A stretch of DNA of 64,000 bases from Xanthomonas vesicatoria ATCC 35937 (GCF_001908725.1 NZ_CP018725.1:682001-746000), one strand, 5' to 3'; positions 1 through 9,561 are shown, counted from the first letter of the stretch. Notes: a model not told the origin generated them from the sequence alone. Program-made: numbers and translations.

Positions 1-21
1 ACGCCGTTGCCAGCCTCAGCA

Positions 22-720
22 TCAGTCCTTGTTGTTGCGTCCCATCAGTTCGTAGGGACCACCCTTCTTCAGCGCTGCCTGATACGCGGGGCGCGCCTCG
101 ATCCGCTCCAGGAACGCGCGCAGGCGCGGGTAGCTCTCCAACCCGCCCCCGCGTGCCGCAGCAGCCTGGGCCGGGAAACTCATCTGGATATCGGCAGCGG
201 TAAACCGCTCGCCGGCAAACCAGGCGTTGGCCTGCAGCGACTGCTCCATCCAGTCCAGATGCAATTTCAACTGCGGGCCGACAAAACCCGCCATTGCCTT
301 GTCCACGATGGCGCGCGCAATGGGCTTGGCGAAGAACGGCATCGGTGCGCTACGGATGCGACCGAAGATCAGCGTCATCAGCAACGGCGGCATCGCCGAG
401 CCTTCGGCGTAGTGCATCCAGTAGCGGAACTGCTGACGCTCGGAGGAGTCGATCGGCCGTGCAGGCGGCGACAGTGCGCATTCGGTGTCGTAGCGCTCGG
501 TCAGATACTCGAGGATGGCCCCCGACTCGGCAATGGTCAGGTCGCCATCGACGATGACCGGCGACTTGCCAAGCGGATGGATCGCGCGCAACTCTGCCGG
601 CGCCAACATGGTCTTGGGATCGCGCTCATGACGCACGATCTGATAAGGCAGCGCCAACTCTTCGAGCAGCCACAGCACGCGCTGCGAGCGGGAGTTGTTG
701 AGGTGGTGAACAGTGATCAT
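22..720 (-). CDS. Glutathione S-transferase family protein
   Basis: A 232-aa cytosolic protein with the two-part GST fold. The N-terminal thioredoxin-like half begins MITVHHLNNSRSQRVLWLLE, which carries the Ser-rich glutathione-contact segment, followed by the cis-Pro region GKSPVIVDGD and the ESGAILEYL helix. The all-helical C-terminal half ends near position 22. Such enzymes conjugate or reduce small electrophiles with glutathione; the substrate here cannot be read from sequence. The start at 720 places the GST fold at residue 1; an in-frame upstream ATG at 735 would add only five residues. Neither start has a strong Shine-Dalgarno sequence. The gene stands alone, with no operon partner visible inside the window. 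Confidence 0.9.
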   Translation of the reverse strand: MITVHHLNNSRSQRVLWLLEELALPYQIVRHERDPKTMLAPAELRAIHPLGKSPVIVDGDLTIAESGAILEYLTERYDTECALSPPARPIDSSERQQFRYWMHYAEGSAMPPLLMTLIFGRIRSAPMPFFAKPIARAIVDKAMAGFVGPQLKLHLDWMEQSLQANAWFAGERFTAADIQMSFPAQAAAARGGGLESYPRLRAFLERIEARPAYQAALKKGGPYELMGRNNKD

Positions 721-1027
721 GGCAAGCGGCCGCACACGGAAAGCCCCATCCTAACCATTCGCACGTCATTGCCATGCGCAAGCAGAGCCTCAACTAGCCA
801 ATTGCCAGCCGGTCGCGTGAAGACTGACTACCAGGGATGGGGTGCATGCGGCGGGCTCACTGCCTGGATGCAAGCTGGGGCCTGATGCGCGTTCGATCAT
901 GCGCATTTAGATGACGCACAAACGGGAGTTCGGCAGCCAGCAACGATCACGCACGGCCTGGACGATGCGAAGACTACCCATACCCGAGGACACGCGACCC
1001 ATGGCAACAAAGGCGACCCACAGACAA
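721..1027. other. Intergenic region, no gene seen
   Basis: This stretch lies between the GST start and the cold-shock gene terminator. Open frames crossing it are the opposite strand of the GST gene running on. I see no RNA gene and no convincing repeat. Confidence 0.5.
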
Positions 1028-1028
1028 T

Positions 1029-1064
1029 AAAAAACGCCGGGCGCTTGCGCGACCGACGTTTTTG
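1029..1064 (-). terminator. Rho-independent terminator of the cold-shock gene
   Basis: A GC-rich imperfect hairpin (left arm ACGCCGGGCGC, right arm GCGACCGACGT, loop TTGC) is flanked by A-runs and T-runs. On the minus strand it lies about 25 bases past the stop codon of the cold-shock gene and ends in a T-run. Confidence 0.75.
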
Positions 1065-1087
1065 GCAACCCTAGGGTTGCAGACGGA

Positions 1088-1297
1088 TTAGACCGCCTGC
1101 ACCTGGTCAGCCTGCATGCCCTTCTGGCCCTGCACGGCGACGAAGGTGACCTTCTGGCCTTCCTGCAGCGACTTGAAGCCGGTGCCCTGGATGGCACGGA
1201 AGTGCACGAACAGGTCCGGGCCGCTTTCCGGGGTGATGAAGCCGAAGCCCTTGGCATCGTTGAACCACTTCACGGTACCGACTTGACGTTCTGACAT
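1088..1297 (-). CDS. Cold-shock domain protein, CspA family
   Basis: A 69-aa single cold-shock domain (OB fold) that binds single-stranded nucleic acid. The RNP1 motif KGFGFI and the RNP2-like LFVHF are intact, preceded by GTVKWFNDA. Length and motifs are those of the CspA family, which melts RNA structure and often acts as an antiterminator or RNA chaperone. The start at 1297 has AGGAG about 8 bases upstream. A longer open frame runs further upstream but lacks cold-shock sequence. A long gap to the next gene (1298-1565) would fit a long regulatory 5' leader, as is known for csp mRNAs, but no structure is proven here. Confidence 0.95.
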   Translation of the reverse strand: MSERQVGTVKWFNDAKGFGFITPESGPDLFVHFRAIQGTGFKSLQEGQKVTFVAVQGQKGMQADQVQAV

Positions 1298-1565
1298 TTT
1301 ACTAACTCCTGAACTATTGATTGATAAATCGCAGCGTCCGAAAAGCCGGAGCTGAGACTGAGTTGCAGGCGTTGGTAAAGCGGAACGATGAAGCGAGATC
1401 TGTAACGATCCGGCTGCACCAGGCCACGATTCACGGTGACCCTTGCAAACACAGTGCGTGCACAGTACTCGTGTTTTCGGCAAAAAGCGACACCTTGCGT
1501 CAAATCTTTTGCAGTCAGGCCAAACCTGACTGTCTGTCAGGCCCGTCCCCATCCACAATCACCCG

Positions 1566-2051
1566 ATGAATACGCCTCAAGCCCATACACCTGCGCAGAT
1601 CTGGGTCGATGCAGACGCCTGCCCCGCAGTAATCCGCGACATCCTGTTCAGCGCCGCCGCGCGCACCGGCGTCGCGGTGACACTGGTCGCCAACCATTAT
1701 CTCAGTAGGCCTAGCCTGCCTCATGTCCGCGCCTTGCAGGTCCCCGGCGGCCCGGACGCGGCCGACGATGCGATTGCCGACCGGGTGGCTGCTGGCGACC
1801 TGGTGGTGACCCAGGACATCCCGCTGGCTGCGCGCGCGCCGGAAGCAGGTGCCACGGCGGTCGGGTTGCGCGGCGAAGCGTTCACCCGCAACACCATCAA
1901 AGAGCGCCTGTCGGTGCGCGGTTTCATGGAAGAGTTGCGCGGCGCCGGCATCGCGACCGGTGGGCCGCCGGCATTGCATGCACGCGATCGCCAGGCCTTC
2001 GCCGCCCAGCTGGACCGGTGGCTGGCAGCGCAACCGCGCACCCCGACGTAA
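1566..2051 (+). CDS. YaiI/YqxD family protein (UPF0178, DUF188)
   Basis: A 161-aa protein of the DUF188 family, recognised from the N-terminal IWVDADACPAVIRDIL segment, the VVTQDIPLAA stretch and the near C-terminal GGPPAL motif. These proteins have a PIN-like predicted fold with conserved acidic residues (DAD near residue 16, QD near residue 85) and are often suspected nucleases; no activity is established that I can cite. It is transcribed alone. The start at 1566 has a poor Shine-Dalgarno sequence but fits the family N-terminus. Confidence 0.9.
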   Translation: MNTPQAHTPAQIWVDADACPAVIRDILFSAAARTGVAVTLVANHYLSRPSLPHVRALQVPGGPDAADDAIADRVAAGDLVVTQDIPLAARAPEAGATAVGLRGEAFTRNTIKERLSVRGFMEELRGAGIATGGPPALHARDRQAFAAQLDRWLAAQPRTPT

Positions 2052-2107
2052 CGCGTCGCAGCTGGAGCGTGCGCGTATCATGAGCGCCCTTTGCAATCGG
2101 CATCCTG

Positions 2108-2656
2108 ATGGCCCTCACCGCCACCGTCCGCAGGGCGGAACTCCAGATCAGCGACATGGACCGCGGCTATTACGCCAACCATTCGCTCACCCTGGCCCAA
2201 CATCCTTCCGAAACCGACGAGCGCCTGATGGTGCGGCTACTCGCGTTTGCCTTGTTCGCGGACGACCGCCTGGAATTCGGCCGCGGCCTCAGCAACGACG
2301 ACGAACCCGACCTGTGGCGGCGCGACTACACCGGCGACCCGGATCTGTGGATCGACCTTGGCCAGCCCGACGAGAGCCGCGTGCGCAAGGCCTGTAACCG
2401 CTCGCGCGAAGCGGTGGTCATCGGTTACGGCGGCCAGGCCACCGAAACCTGGTGGAAAAAACACGCCAACGCCATGGGCCGGCACCGCAACCTGCGTGTG
2501 ATCGAACTCGAATCGCAGGCTACCGAAGCCCTGGGCGCGCTGATCCAGCGCGGCATGCGCTTTGACGTGATCATCCAGGACGGCGAAGTGCAGATGCTGG
2601 CCGACCAGGGCAACGTCACCCTCACACCGATGGTGCGACAAGCGCCGGCCGAATGA
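2108..2656 (+). CDS. yaeQ: YaeQ family protein
   Basis: A 182-aa YaeQ-family protein: MALTATVRRAELQISDMDRG at the N-terminus, LARHPSE-type segment LAQHPSETDERLMVRLLAFAL, then the DEPDLWxxD block and the EVQMLADQGNVTL C-terminus. The structure of the family resembles PD-(D/E)XK nucleases, with the acidic residues of DEPDLW lying at the expected site; the cellular role is not firmly known. Its last four bases overlap the start of the FAD oxidoreductase gene (ATGA at 2653), so the two genes are probably translationally coupled. Confidence 0.92.
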   Translation: MALTATVRRAELQISDMDRGYYANHSLTLAQHPSETDERLMVRLLAFALFADDRLEFGRGLSNDDEPDLWRRDYTGDPDLWIDLGQPDESRVRKACNRSREAVVIGYGGQATETWWKKHANAMGRHRNLRVIELESQATEALGALIQRGMRFDVIIQDGEVQMLADQGNVTLTPMVRQAPAE

Positions 2657-3834
2657 ACATGCGTTGCGACGTACTGGTCATCGGCGCCGGTGCAGCCGGC
2701 CTGATGAGCGCCTTCACCGCCGGCCGACGTGGCCGTCAGGTGCTGGTGCTGGACCACGCCAACAAGGTCGGCAAGAAGATCCTGATGTCCGGCGGTGGGC
2801 GCTGCAATTTCACCAATACCGGCACCACACCGGGCAACTTCATTTCCGCGAACCGCCATTTCTGCAAATCTGCGCTAGCGCGCTACAGCCCGGGTGATTT
2901 CGTGGAGCTGGTCGAGCGCCATGGCATCGCATATCACGAAAAAGAGCTGGGCCAACTGTTCTGCGACATCTCGTCCAAGCAGATCGTGCGGCTATTGCTG
3001 GACGAGTGCGAGGCCGCCGGGGTGCAGATCCATACCCAATGCGAGGTGCGATCGGTCCGCCGCAACAGCGACGGCTTCACGCTCGACACCAGCCTGGGGC
3101 GCGTGCAGGCGCAGTCGCTGATTGTCGCCACCGGCGGGCTGTCGATTCCCAGCATGGGCGCCAGCGGCTTCGGTTACACCCTGGCCCAACAATTCGGCCA
3201 TGCGCTGCTGCCGACGCGCGCCGGACTGGTGCCGCTCACCCTGAGCGGCAAGCATCAGGAACGCCTGCAGGAGTTGTCCGGCCTCGCCCTGCCGGTGGAG
3301 GCGCACTGCAACGGCGCCAGCTTCCGCAATTTCATGTTGCTCACCCACCGCGGAGTCAGCGGGCCAGCGATCCTGCAGATCTCCTCGTATTGGCAACCTG
3401 GCGAAGATTTGCGGCTCGACCTGTTGCCGGGACACGACGCGGGCACATGGCTGCGCGAGCAGAAGCAGCAGCGTGGCGCCACCGAGCTGCGCAACGTGCT
3501 GGGCGATGTGATGCCCCGACGCTTTGCGCAGCGCCTATGCGAGGTGTGGTTGCCGGACAAGCCGGTGCGTCAGCTGGATCCACCGCAGCTACAGAGCGCG
3601 GCCGACCTGCTTTCCGCCTTCCCGCTGATCGCCAGCGGAACCGAGGGCTACCGCACCGCTGAAGTAACGCTGGGCGGTGTCGATACCGATCAGGTCTCCA
3701 GTGCAACCATGGAGTCCAAGCTGGTGGCCGGCCTGTACTTCATCGGCGAAGTGTTGGACGTTACCGGCTGGCTGGGGGGCTACAATTTTCAATGGGCTTG
3801 GGCATCGGGGCATGCCGCCGGCAGCGTGGCCTGA
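2653..3834 (+). CDS. HI0933/YhiN-family FAD-dependent oxidoreductase
   Basis: A 393-aa flavoprotein. Residues 5-35 form the dinucleotide-binding site (VLVIGAGAAGLMSAFTAG), and the family-specific SGGGRCNFTNT follows at about residue 50. The C-terminal GGVDTDQV, GLYFIGEVLDVTGWLGGYN and FQWAWASG motifs are those of the HI0933-like (aminoacetone oxidase family) group. It should be a soluble FAD enzyme; the physiological substrate is not known. It overlaps yaeQ by four bases and is followed at once by fimX, whose upstream codons could read into its tail if a more distal start were used. Confidence 0.92.
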   Translation: MNMRCDVLVIGAGAAGLMSAFTAGRRGRQVLVLDHANKVGKKILMSGGGRCNFTNTGTTPGNFISANRHFCKSALARYSPGDFVELVERHGIAYHEKELGQLFCDISSKQIVRLLLDECEAAGVQIHTQCEVRSVRRNSDGFTLDTSLGRVQAQSLIVATGGLSIPSMGASGFGYTLAQQFGHALLPTRAGLVPLTLSGKHQERLQELSGLALPVEAHCNGASFRNFMLLTHRGVSGPAILQISSYWQPGEDLRLDLLPGHDAGTWLREQKQQRGATELRNVLGDVMPRRFAQRLCEVWLPDKPVRQLDPPQLQSAADLLSAFPLIASGTEGYRTAEVTLGGVDTDQVSSATMESKLVAGLYFIGEVLDVTGWLGGYNFQWAWASGHAAGSVA

Positions 3835-3950
3835 CCGCGCATCCCGGCTGGAAGCGTGGCCCAAGTCTCACAGCTGCTGCGGCCCTGTCCACAGACATGG
3901 ACGCCACCGATGACCTTCGTGTATTAAAGCCCGTCGCCAGGGAGTTGCGC

Positions 3951-6020
3951 ATGCAAAGAGGTAAAGATCTCACCCTCCGCTTGATGATCGTCGACGACAG
4001 TGTCGAAGGCGCGGAGGCGATCGTGACAGCGCTGCGCAACGGCGGCATTGCGGTGCGGCCGTCGCGTCCGCAAACGCCGGAAGAGCTCGCCAGCATGCTG
4101 GGCGGCCAGATCGATCTGGCCCTGCATGGGCAGGCGCAGCAGATCCCGATGAGTGCGCTGCAGCAGCAGATCGCCGGTAGCGGCAAGGACATCCCGATCA
4201 TCCTGTTGGCCCAACGCATCGAGGAAAATGCGGTGGTCGATGCCGCTGCGCACGGCATCCGCGCGATCGCGCTGCGCCAGCGCCCCGAGCACTTGCTGGC
4301 CCTGGTGCGCTCGGAATGGGCGGACTTGCAGGCGCGGCGCGGCCTGCGTCGTATCGAAGCGCAAATGCGCGAAACCGAGCGCCGTTGCGATGCACTGATC
4401 GCCTCCTCGCGCGACCCCATCGCCTACGTCCACGAAGGCATGCATATCCGCGCCAATGAGGCGTACCTGGAAATGTTCGGCTTCGAGTCGTTCGACGATG
4501 TCGAAGGTGTGTCGCTGCTGGACATGATTGCCGCGCAGTACGTCGACGACTTCAAGCAGTTGCTCAAGGCCCTGGCCAAGGGCGAGCCACCGCCGGCGCA
4601 GTACAAGGTCGATGCGCGCCGACTGGAAGGCGACACCTTCCCGGCAACGATGGAATTTGCGACCGCCACTTACGAAGGCGAGCCCTGCATCCAGGTAGTG
4701 TTCCGACGCCGCGAGGAATTCGACCCGGAACTGGCGCGCGAAGTCGAAGACCTGCGCCAGCGCGATCAGGTCACCGGCCTGCTCAACCGTCCCACCTTCA
4801 TGGTGGCACTGGAACAGGCAGTGGCGCGCGCTGGCCGCAGCGAGGGCCAATCCGGCTTTCTGCTGATCGAGCCGGACCACTATGCGCGTCTCCTTCCCGA
4901 GATCGGACTGGACTCGGCAGACACCTTGATCGCGGCGATGGCTGCGCATGTCGCCGGCATCGTGGATGAGAGCGTGGTCTCCGCCCGTTTCGGCGAGCAC
5001 AGCTTCGCGCTGTTGATGGACGGCAACTACGCACGCACGCACGCGCTGGCCGAAACGGTGCGCGATGCGTTCGCACAGCATGTTTTCAGCGTCGGTTCGC
5101 GCTCGGCGACGGTCACGGTGAGTATCGGCGGCGTGCAGATCGGCGAAAAGATCGCCAGCATCGGCCAGGTGCTCAATCGCGGCACCGAAGCGGTGCGCAC
5201 CACTGCCGAACTCGGCGGCAATGCGGTGAGCATTTACGACCCGGCCGCATCCGACCGGGCCGAAGAAGAGCGCATCGAGCGCTGGGTCGAGCAGTTGCGC
5301 GAAGCGCTAGTTGGTGATGGCTTCCTGCTGCATTACCAGCCGGTACTCAATCTGCAGGGCGAGCCTCTGGAGCTATATCAGGCGTTCCTGCGCCTGGATC
5401 GCAACGGCGAGATGATGTCGCCGAACGCCTTCATGGCCATCGCCGAAGAGCACGACCTGATCACAGAGATCGACCGCTGGGTGGTGGCGCGCGCCATCCG
5501 TCAGCTCGGCGAGCGGCAGCGTGCGGGGCACAAGACGCATCTGCTGGTGCGAATCGGCCCGAACTCGTTCTCCGACCCGCAGATGATCGACACCATCCGC
5601 GAGCAGTTGGCGGTGTACGGGGTGCCGGGCGAGCGCTTGTGGCTGCAGACGCCGGAATCGAAGGTGTTTACGCACCTGCGGAACGCGCAGCAGTTTCTGG
5701 CGGCCGTGTCGGCGATGGGCTGCAAGGTCGGGCTGGAACAGTTCGGCTCGGGCCTGGATTCGTTCCAGCTGCTGGCGCATTTCCAGCCGGCCTTCCTCAA
5801 GCTGGATCGCGGCATCACCGGCGAAATCGCCTCGGCCCGCGAGAGCCAGGAAAAGATCCGCGAAATCACCTCGCGCGCGCAGCCGGCCGGCATTTTGACC
5901 GTGGCCGAATTCGTGGCCGATGCCCAGTCGATGAGCAGCTTCTTCAGCGCTGGAGTGGATTATGTGCAGGGCGATTTTGTCGCACCGACCGGCCCGCTGA
6001 TGAACTACGAATTCGGCTAA
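3951..6020 (+). CDS. fimX: FimX/Filp-type c-di-GMP receptor, REC-PAS-GGDEF-EAL with degenerate motifs
   Basis: A 689-aa protein with four domains: receiver-like (residues 8-125), PAS (about 140-255), GGDEF (about 265-425) and EAL (about 432-689). Both catalytic signatures are broken: the GGDEF site reads GEHSF (about residue 347) and the EAL motif reads QAF (about residue 477). The family fact is that Xanthomonas FimX (Filp) does not make or cleave c-di-GMP but binds it through the EAL domain and passes the signal to a PilZ protein and the PilB motor, controlling type IV pili. The receiver-like domain keeps IVDDS but otherwise looks atypical. The start at 3951 is preceded by AGGGAG and gives the length expected for this family. 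In-frame upstream ATGs at 3897 and 3792 are possible. Confidence 0.88.
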   Translation: MQRGKDLTLRLMIVDDSVEGAEAIVTALRNGGIAVRPSRPQTPEELASMLGGQIDLALHGQAQQIPMSALQQQIAGSGKDIPIILLAQRIEENAVVDAAAHGIRAIALRQRPEHLLALVRSEWADLQARRGLRRIEAQMRETERRCDALIASSRDPIAYVHEGMHIRANEAYLEMFGFESFDDVEGVSLLDMIAAQYVDDFKQLLKALAKGEPPPAQYKVDARRLEGDTFPATMEFATATYEGEPCIQVVFRRREEFDPELAREVEDLRQRDQVTGLLNRPTFMVALEQAVARAGRSEGQSGFLLIEPDHYARLLPEIGLDSADTLIAAMAAHVAGIVDESVVSARFGEHSFALLMDGNYARTHALAETVRDAFAQHVFSVGSRSATVTVSIGGVQIGEKIASIGQVLNRGTEAVRTTAELGGNAVSIYDPAASDRAEEERIERWVEQLREALVGDGFLLHYQPVLNLQGEPLELYQAFLRLDRNGEMMSPNAFMAIAEEHDLITEIDRWVVARAIRQLGERQRAGHKTHLLVRIGPNSFSDPQMIDTIREQLAVYGVPGERLWLQTPESKVFTHLRNAQQFLAAVSAMGCKVGLEQFGSGLDSFQLLAHFQPAFLKLDRGITGEIASARESQEKIREITSRAQPAGILTVAEFVADAQSMSSFFSAGVDYVQGDFVAPTGPLMNYEFG

Positions 6021-6064
6021 CCTGGTCATAAGGCTCAGCCGAAGATACGGACGCGCAGCACAAC

Positions 6065-6092
6065 AAAAAACCCGCATTGCGCGGGTTTTTTG
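6065..6092. terminator. Bidirectional terminator between fimX and htpX
   Basis: AAAAAACCCGC and GCGGGTTTTTT form an A/T-flanked hairpin with a five-base loop. It lies between two convergent genes and can end transcripts in both directions. Confidence 0.9.
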
Positions 6093-6121
6093 TTTGGCAT
6101 CCAGCATGGCGGGCCGATGAG

Positions 6122-7000
6122 TTACATCGCAGTGCCATGGCCTGCGCGCAATGTTGCAATGCGCTCGGCCAGCGGGGGGTGACTCAGGAACAGGCGACGC
6201 AAGCCGTCGCCCACCCCGCCGGAGATGCCGAATGCCTGCACCTGCGATGGCAAGGTGCTCTGGCCGTGGTTGAGCGACAGCCGTTCCAGCGCGGCGATCA
6301 TCTTGGTGTGCCCGGCGAGCTGTGCGCCACCGGCGTCGGCGCGAAATTCGCGACGACGCGAGAACCACATCGCGATCATGGTCGCGAACATGCCAAGCAC
6401 CATCTCCAGCGCGAACACGATGATGTAATACGCAAAACCACGGCCGCCCTCGCGGTTACCCGACAAGGTGCTGTCGATGATGCCGCCCACCACCCGCGCC
6501 AACACGATCACGAAGGTATTCAACACGCCTTGCAGCAGCGCCATGGTCACCATGTCGCCATTGGCCACGTGGGCGATCTCGTGGCCCAGCACCGCTTCGG
6601 CTTCGTCCTGGCTCATGTTCTGCAGCAGGCCGGTGGAGACCGCGACCAAGGCATTGTTACGATTGGCGCCGGTGGCGAAGGCATTGATTTCCGGGCCCTC
6701 ATACACCGCCACTTCCGGCATGCCGATGCCGGCGGCCTGCGCCTGACGCCGCACCGTCTCCAGCAACCACCGCTCGGTGGGTGTGCGCGGCTCGGTGATG
6801 ACCTGCGCACCAGTGCTGCGCTTGGCCATGAACTTGGACAGCAGCAACGAGATGAGCGCGCCGCCGAAACCGAAGATGGCACCCATCACCAGCAGGCCGC
6901 TCATCTGCGCAGAATTGACGCCCAGGACCGACATCACAATGCTGGCGAGGAACAACACCGCCAGATTGGTCAGCAGGAACAGAAAAATGCGGTTGAACAT
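6122..7000 (-). CDS. htpX: Membrane zinc metalloprotease HtpX
   Basis: A 292-aa M48-family protease. Two transmembrane helices lie at residues 4-24 and about 35-57, and two more hydrophobic stretches follow the active site (about 155-180 and 190-215). The zinc motif HEIAH is at about residue 140 ([13 protein letters not shown]), with a downstream glutamate in the FRADAGGA segment. HtpX degrades misfolded inner-membrane proteins alongside FtsH. Length matches the usual 290-300 aa. It is a single gene, convergent with fimX and divergent from gluQRS across 95 bases. Confidence 0.96.
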   Translation of the reverse strand: MFNRIFLFLLTNLAVLFLASIVMSVLGVNSAQMSGLLVMGAIFGFGGALISLLLSKFMAKRSTGAQVITEPRTPTERWLLETVRRQAQAAGIGMPEVAVYEGPEINAFATGANRNNALVAVSTGLLQNMSQDEAEAVLGHEIAHVANGDMVTMALLQGVLNTFVIVLARVVGGIIDSTLSGNREGGRGFAYYIIVFALEMVLGMFATMIAMWFSRRREFRADAGGAQLAGHTKMIAALERLSLNHGQSTLPSQVQAFGISGGVGDGLRRLFLSHPPLAERIATLRAGHGTAM

Positions 7001-7095
7001 GACGCGCTTGCTCCACGGATGCGAGGTGAACTGTTGCGGAGTTGCGGCCGTCTCAGCTTGAAATCAAGCAAGCACCTGACCGACGATTCAGCTGT

Positions 7096-7995
7096 ATGCC
7101 ACAGCCCTCCTACCGCGGCCGCTTCGCGCCCTCCCCGACTGGCCCCTTGCACTTCGGCTCCCTGCTGGCGGCATTCGGCAGCTGGTTGCTCGCCCGTCAT
7201 GCCGGCGGGCAATGGTGCGTCCGTATCGAGGACATCGACCCACCGCGCGCCGAGCCAGGCGCATCCGAGCGCCAGCTGCGCAGCCTGGCCGCGTTCGGGC
7301 TGACGTCGGACCTGCCGGTGATCCGGCAATCGGAGCGCGACGCGCACTACAGCGACGCCATCTCCGCATTGCTGGCGAGCGGGCTGGCGTTCGAGTGCAG
7401 CTGCAGCCGCGCCGATCTGGCCCAGATGGGTGGCATCCACCACGCCTGCGTGGCGGCGCTGGGCGAGCGGCGAGCGGTGCGCCTGCGGGTGCCGCCCCAG
7501 GCGCAGGTCGACTTCGACGATGGGCTACAAGGCCATGTGCAGCAGGACGTGTACGCCGACGTCGGCGATGTGGTCCTGCGCCGCGCCGATGGCTACTGGG
7601 CGTACCAGTTGGCAGTGGTGGTGGACGACGCCGCGCAGAGCATCACCGATGTCGTGCGTGGCGCCGACCTGCTCGACTCCACCCCGCGTCAGCTTCTGCT
7701 GCAGCGCGCCCTGGACTTGCCGCAGCCGCGCTATCTGCATCTGCCGCTGATCCTGGATGCCGATGGCCGCAAGCTGTCCAAATCGCACAGTGCGCCCGCA
7801 CTGGACGACGCCGACCCGTTGCCCGCGCTACATGCCGCCTGGCAGGCCCTAGGCCAGCCAGCATCCGCCCTCCCGCGGCATGCAGGCATCGATGCGTTGC
7901 TGCACCGTGCCGTACAGCATTTTTCGCCCGAGCTGCTGCCGCGCACCGCCACCCTGGGCAGCGATGGATGCGCAGCGCAGCCCGCGCGTGACTAG
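7096..7995 (+). CDS. gluQ: Glutamyl-Q tRNA(Asp) synthetase
   Basis: A 299-aa truncated glutamyl-tRNA synthetase paralogue that attaches glutamate to queuosine at position 34 of tRNA-Asp. The class I HIGH-like signature is GRFAPSPTGPLHFGS at residues 7-21 and the KMSKS-like motif is KLSKS (RKLSKSHSAP). A cysteine/histidine cluster (CSCSRADLAQ ... HHAC) at about residues 100-120 matches the zinc site of the family. The anticodon-binding domain is absent, as expected. The start at 7096 puts RGRFAPS at residue 6; the frame is open further upstream but carries no homology. Another queuosine gene, queG, lies 9 kb away but is not linked. Confidence 0.95.
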   Translation: MPQPSYRGRFAPSPTGPLHFGSLLAAFGSWLLARHAGGQWCVRIEDIDPPRAEPGASERQLRSLAAFGLTSDLPVIRQSERDAHYSDAISALLASGLAFECSCSRADLAQMGGIHHACVAALGERRAVRLRVPPQAQVDFDDGLQGHVQQDVYADVGDVVLRRADGYWAYQLAVVVDDAAQSITDVVRGADLLDSTPRQLLLQRALDLPQPRYLHLPLILDADGRKLSKSHSAPALDDADPLPALHAAWQALGQPASALPRHAGIDALLHRAVQHFSPELLPRTATLGSDGCAAQPARD

Positions 7996-8080
7996 AATTG
8001 CGACCCAGCACCGGCATCCGGGCGCAGCGCTTGCCCCGGCCCCCTGATCGCCCTGGCCTTACCCGTTCATTGGAGTCGTC

Positions 8081-8821
8081 ATGACATCTCGCGTCGCATT
8101 GGTCACCGGCGGCACCGGCGGTATCGGCACCGCCATCTGCAAGCGTCTGGCCGACCAGGGCCACACCGTGGCCAGCAACTTCCGCAACGAAGAAAAGGCG
8201 CGCGACTGGCAGCAGCGCATGGAGGCCCAGGGCTACGCTTTTGCGTTGTTCCGGGGCGATGTAGCGTCGTCCGAGCACGCGCGCGCCCTGGTTGAAGAGG
8301 TGGAAGCATCGCTGGGGCCGATCGAGATCCTGGTCAACAACGCCGGCATCACCCGCGATACCACCTTCCACCGCATGACCGCCGAGCAATGGCACGACGT
8401 CATCAACACCAACCTCAATTCGGTCTTCAACGTTACCCGCCCGGTGATCGAAGGCATGCGCAAGCGTGGCTGGGGCCGGGTGATCCAGATCAGCTCAATC
8501 AACGGACTCAAGGGCCAGTACGGCCAGGCCAACTATGCAGCTGCCAAGGCCGGCATGCATGGCTTCACCATCTCCCTGGCGCGTGAGAACGCCGCTTTTG
8601 GGGTCACAGTCAACACGGTCTCGCCCGGTTATGTGGCCACCGACATGGTGATGGCGGTGCCGGAAGAGGTCCGCGCCAAGATCGTGGCCGATATTCCCAC
8701 CGGCCGGCTGGGGCGCCCGGAAGAGATCGCCTATGCGGTCGCGTTCCTGGTGGCGGAAGAGGCCGCCTGGATTACAGGGTCCAATCTGGACATCAATGGC
8801 GGGCACCACATGGGCTGGTAA
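8081..8821 (+). CDS. phbB: Acetoacetyl-CoA reductase (PhaB type)
   Basis: A 246-aa short-chain dehydrogenase. The NADPH site TGGTGGIG is at residues 9-16, NNAG at about 87, the catalytic Ser of ISSINGLKGQYGQ and the YxxxK pair (YAAAK) at about 150-154. The SSINGxKGQFGQ-type segment and C-terminal NGGHHMGW tail are characteristic of PhaB, which reduces acetoacetyl-CoA to (R)-3-hydroxybutyryl-CoA for polyhydroxyalkanoate synthesis. phaR follows 159 bases later in the same direction, supporting this role. No PHA synthase gene is in the window. Confidence 0.92.
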   Translation: MTSRVALVTGGTGGIGTAICKRLADQGHTVASNFRNEEKARDWQQRMEAQGYAFALFRGDVASSEHARALVEEVEASLGPIEILVNNAGITRDTTFHRMTAEQWHDVINTNLNSVFNVTRPVIEGMRKRGWGRVIQISSINGLKGQYGQANYAAAKAGMHGFTISLARENAAFGVTVNTVSPGYVATDMVMAVPEEVRAKIVADIPTGRLGRPEEIAYAVAFLVAEEAAWITGSNLDINGGHHMGW

Positions 8822-8980
8822 CGTTTGCTGCAACTTTGCGGTGCAGCATGGATTTAGCGCAAAAACCATGCTGCGCAACATTTTTAATGTGTCCGCTTAA
8901 GCAAATAAGGCGGTTTGGCTGTTGCAACCGCTGCTGCGCTGCGCCATCCTGCGCGCACTATCAGTGTGAGTGAACGTTCC

Positions 8981-9556
8981 ATGGCCGGACTTCGCATCAT
9001 CAAGAAGTATCCCAATCGCCGTCTCTACGACACCGAGATTTCCAGCTATATCACCATCGAAGATGTACGCCAGTTGATCATCGACGGCGAAGAGTTCGAA
9101 GTCCGCGATGCCAAGAGTGGCGAAGATTTAAGTCGTGCCGTCTTGTTGCAGATCATTGCCGACCGGGAACAGGACGGCGAGCCGATGCTGTCCACGCAGT
9201 TGCTGAGCCAGATCATCCGGTTCTACGGAGACTCGCTGCAGGGTTTCATGGGCAATTACCTGGAGCGCAGCATGCAGGTGTTCCTGGACCAGCAGCAGCA
9301 GTTCCGCCAGCAGATGGGCAACCTGCTTGGGCAGACTCCGTGGGCGATGATGAACCAGCTCACCGAGCGCAACCTGGAGTTGTGGCAGGAGTTCCAGCGC
9401 AACTTCGGCGCCGGTTTCGGTCGCCCGGGTGGCCCTGGCACACCACCGACCCCGCCGGGCGCGGGCAGCATGGGTAGCGGCCCGATGGGCACCGGGACAC
9501 ACGGTGCATCGAACAGCCATACCGGTACCACTGGCAAGGCCCGCAACCGCGGATGA
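8981..9556 (+). CDS. phaR: Polyhydroxyalkanoate synthesis regulator PhaR
   Basis: A 191-aa regulator. Residues 1-65 form the PHB/PHA accumulation DNA-binding domain (IIKKYPNRRLYDTEISSYIT), followed by a helical region and a glutamine-rich segment (FLDQQQQFRQQMGNLLGQTPWAMM). The C-terminal 35 residues are Gly/Pro/Thr-rich and probably disordered. PhaR binds PHA granules and represses phasin genes. The start at 8981 fits the domain start; an in-frame GTG at 8966 is an alternative. It lies 159 bases downstream of phbB on the same strand. Confidence 0.93.
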   Translation: MAGLRIIKKYPNRRLYDTEISSYITIEDVRQLIIDGEEFEVRDAKSGEDLSRAVLLQIIADREQDGEPMLSTQLLSQIIRFYGDSLQGFMGNYLERSMQVFLDQQQQFRQQMGNLLGQTPWAMMNQLTERNLELWQEFQRNFGAGFGRPGGPGTPPTPPGAGSMGSGPMGTGTHGASNSHTGTTGKARNRG

Positions 9557-9561
9557 CAGCA

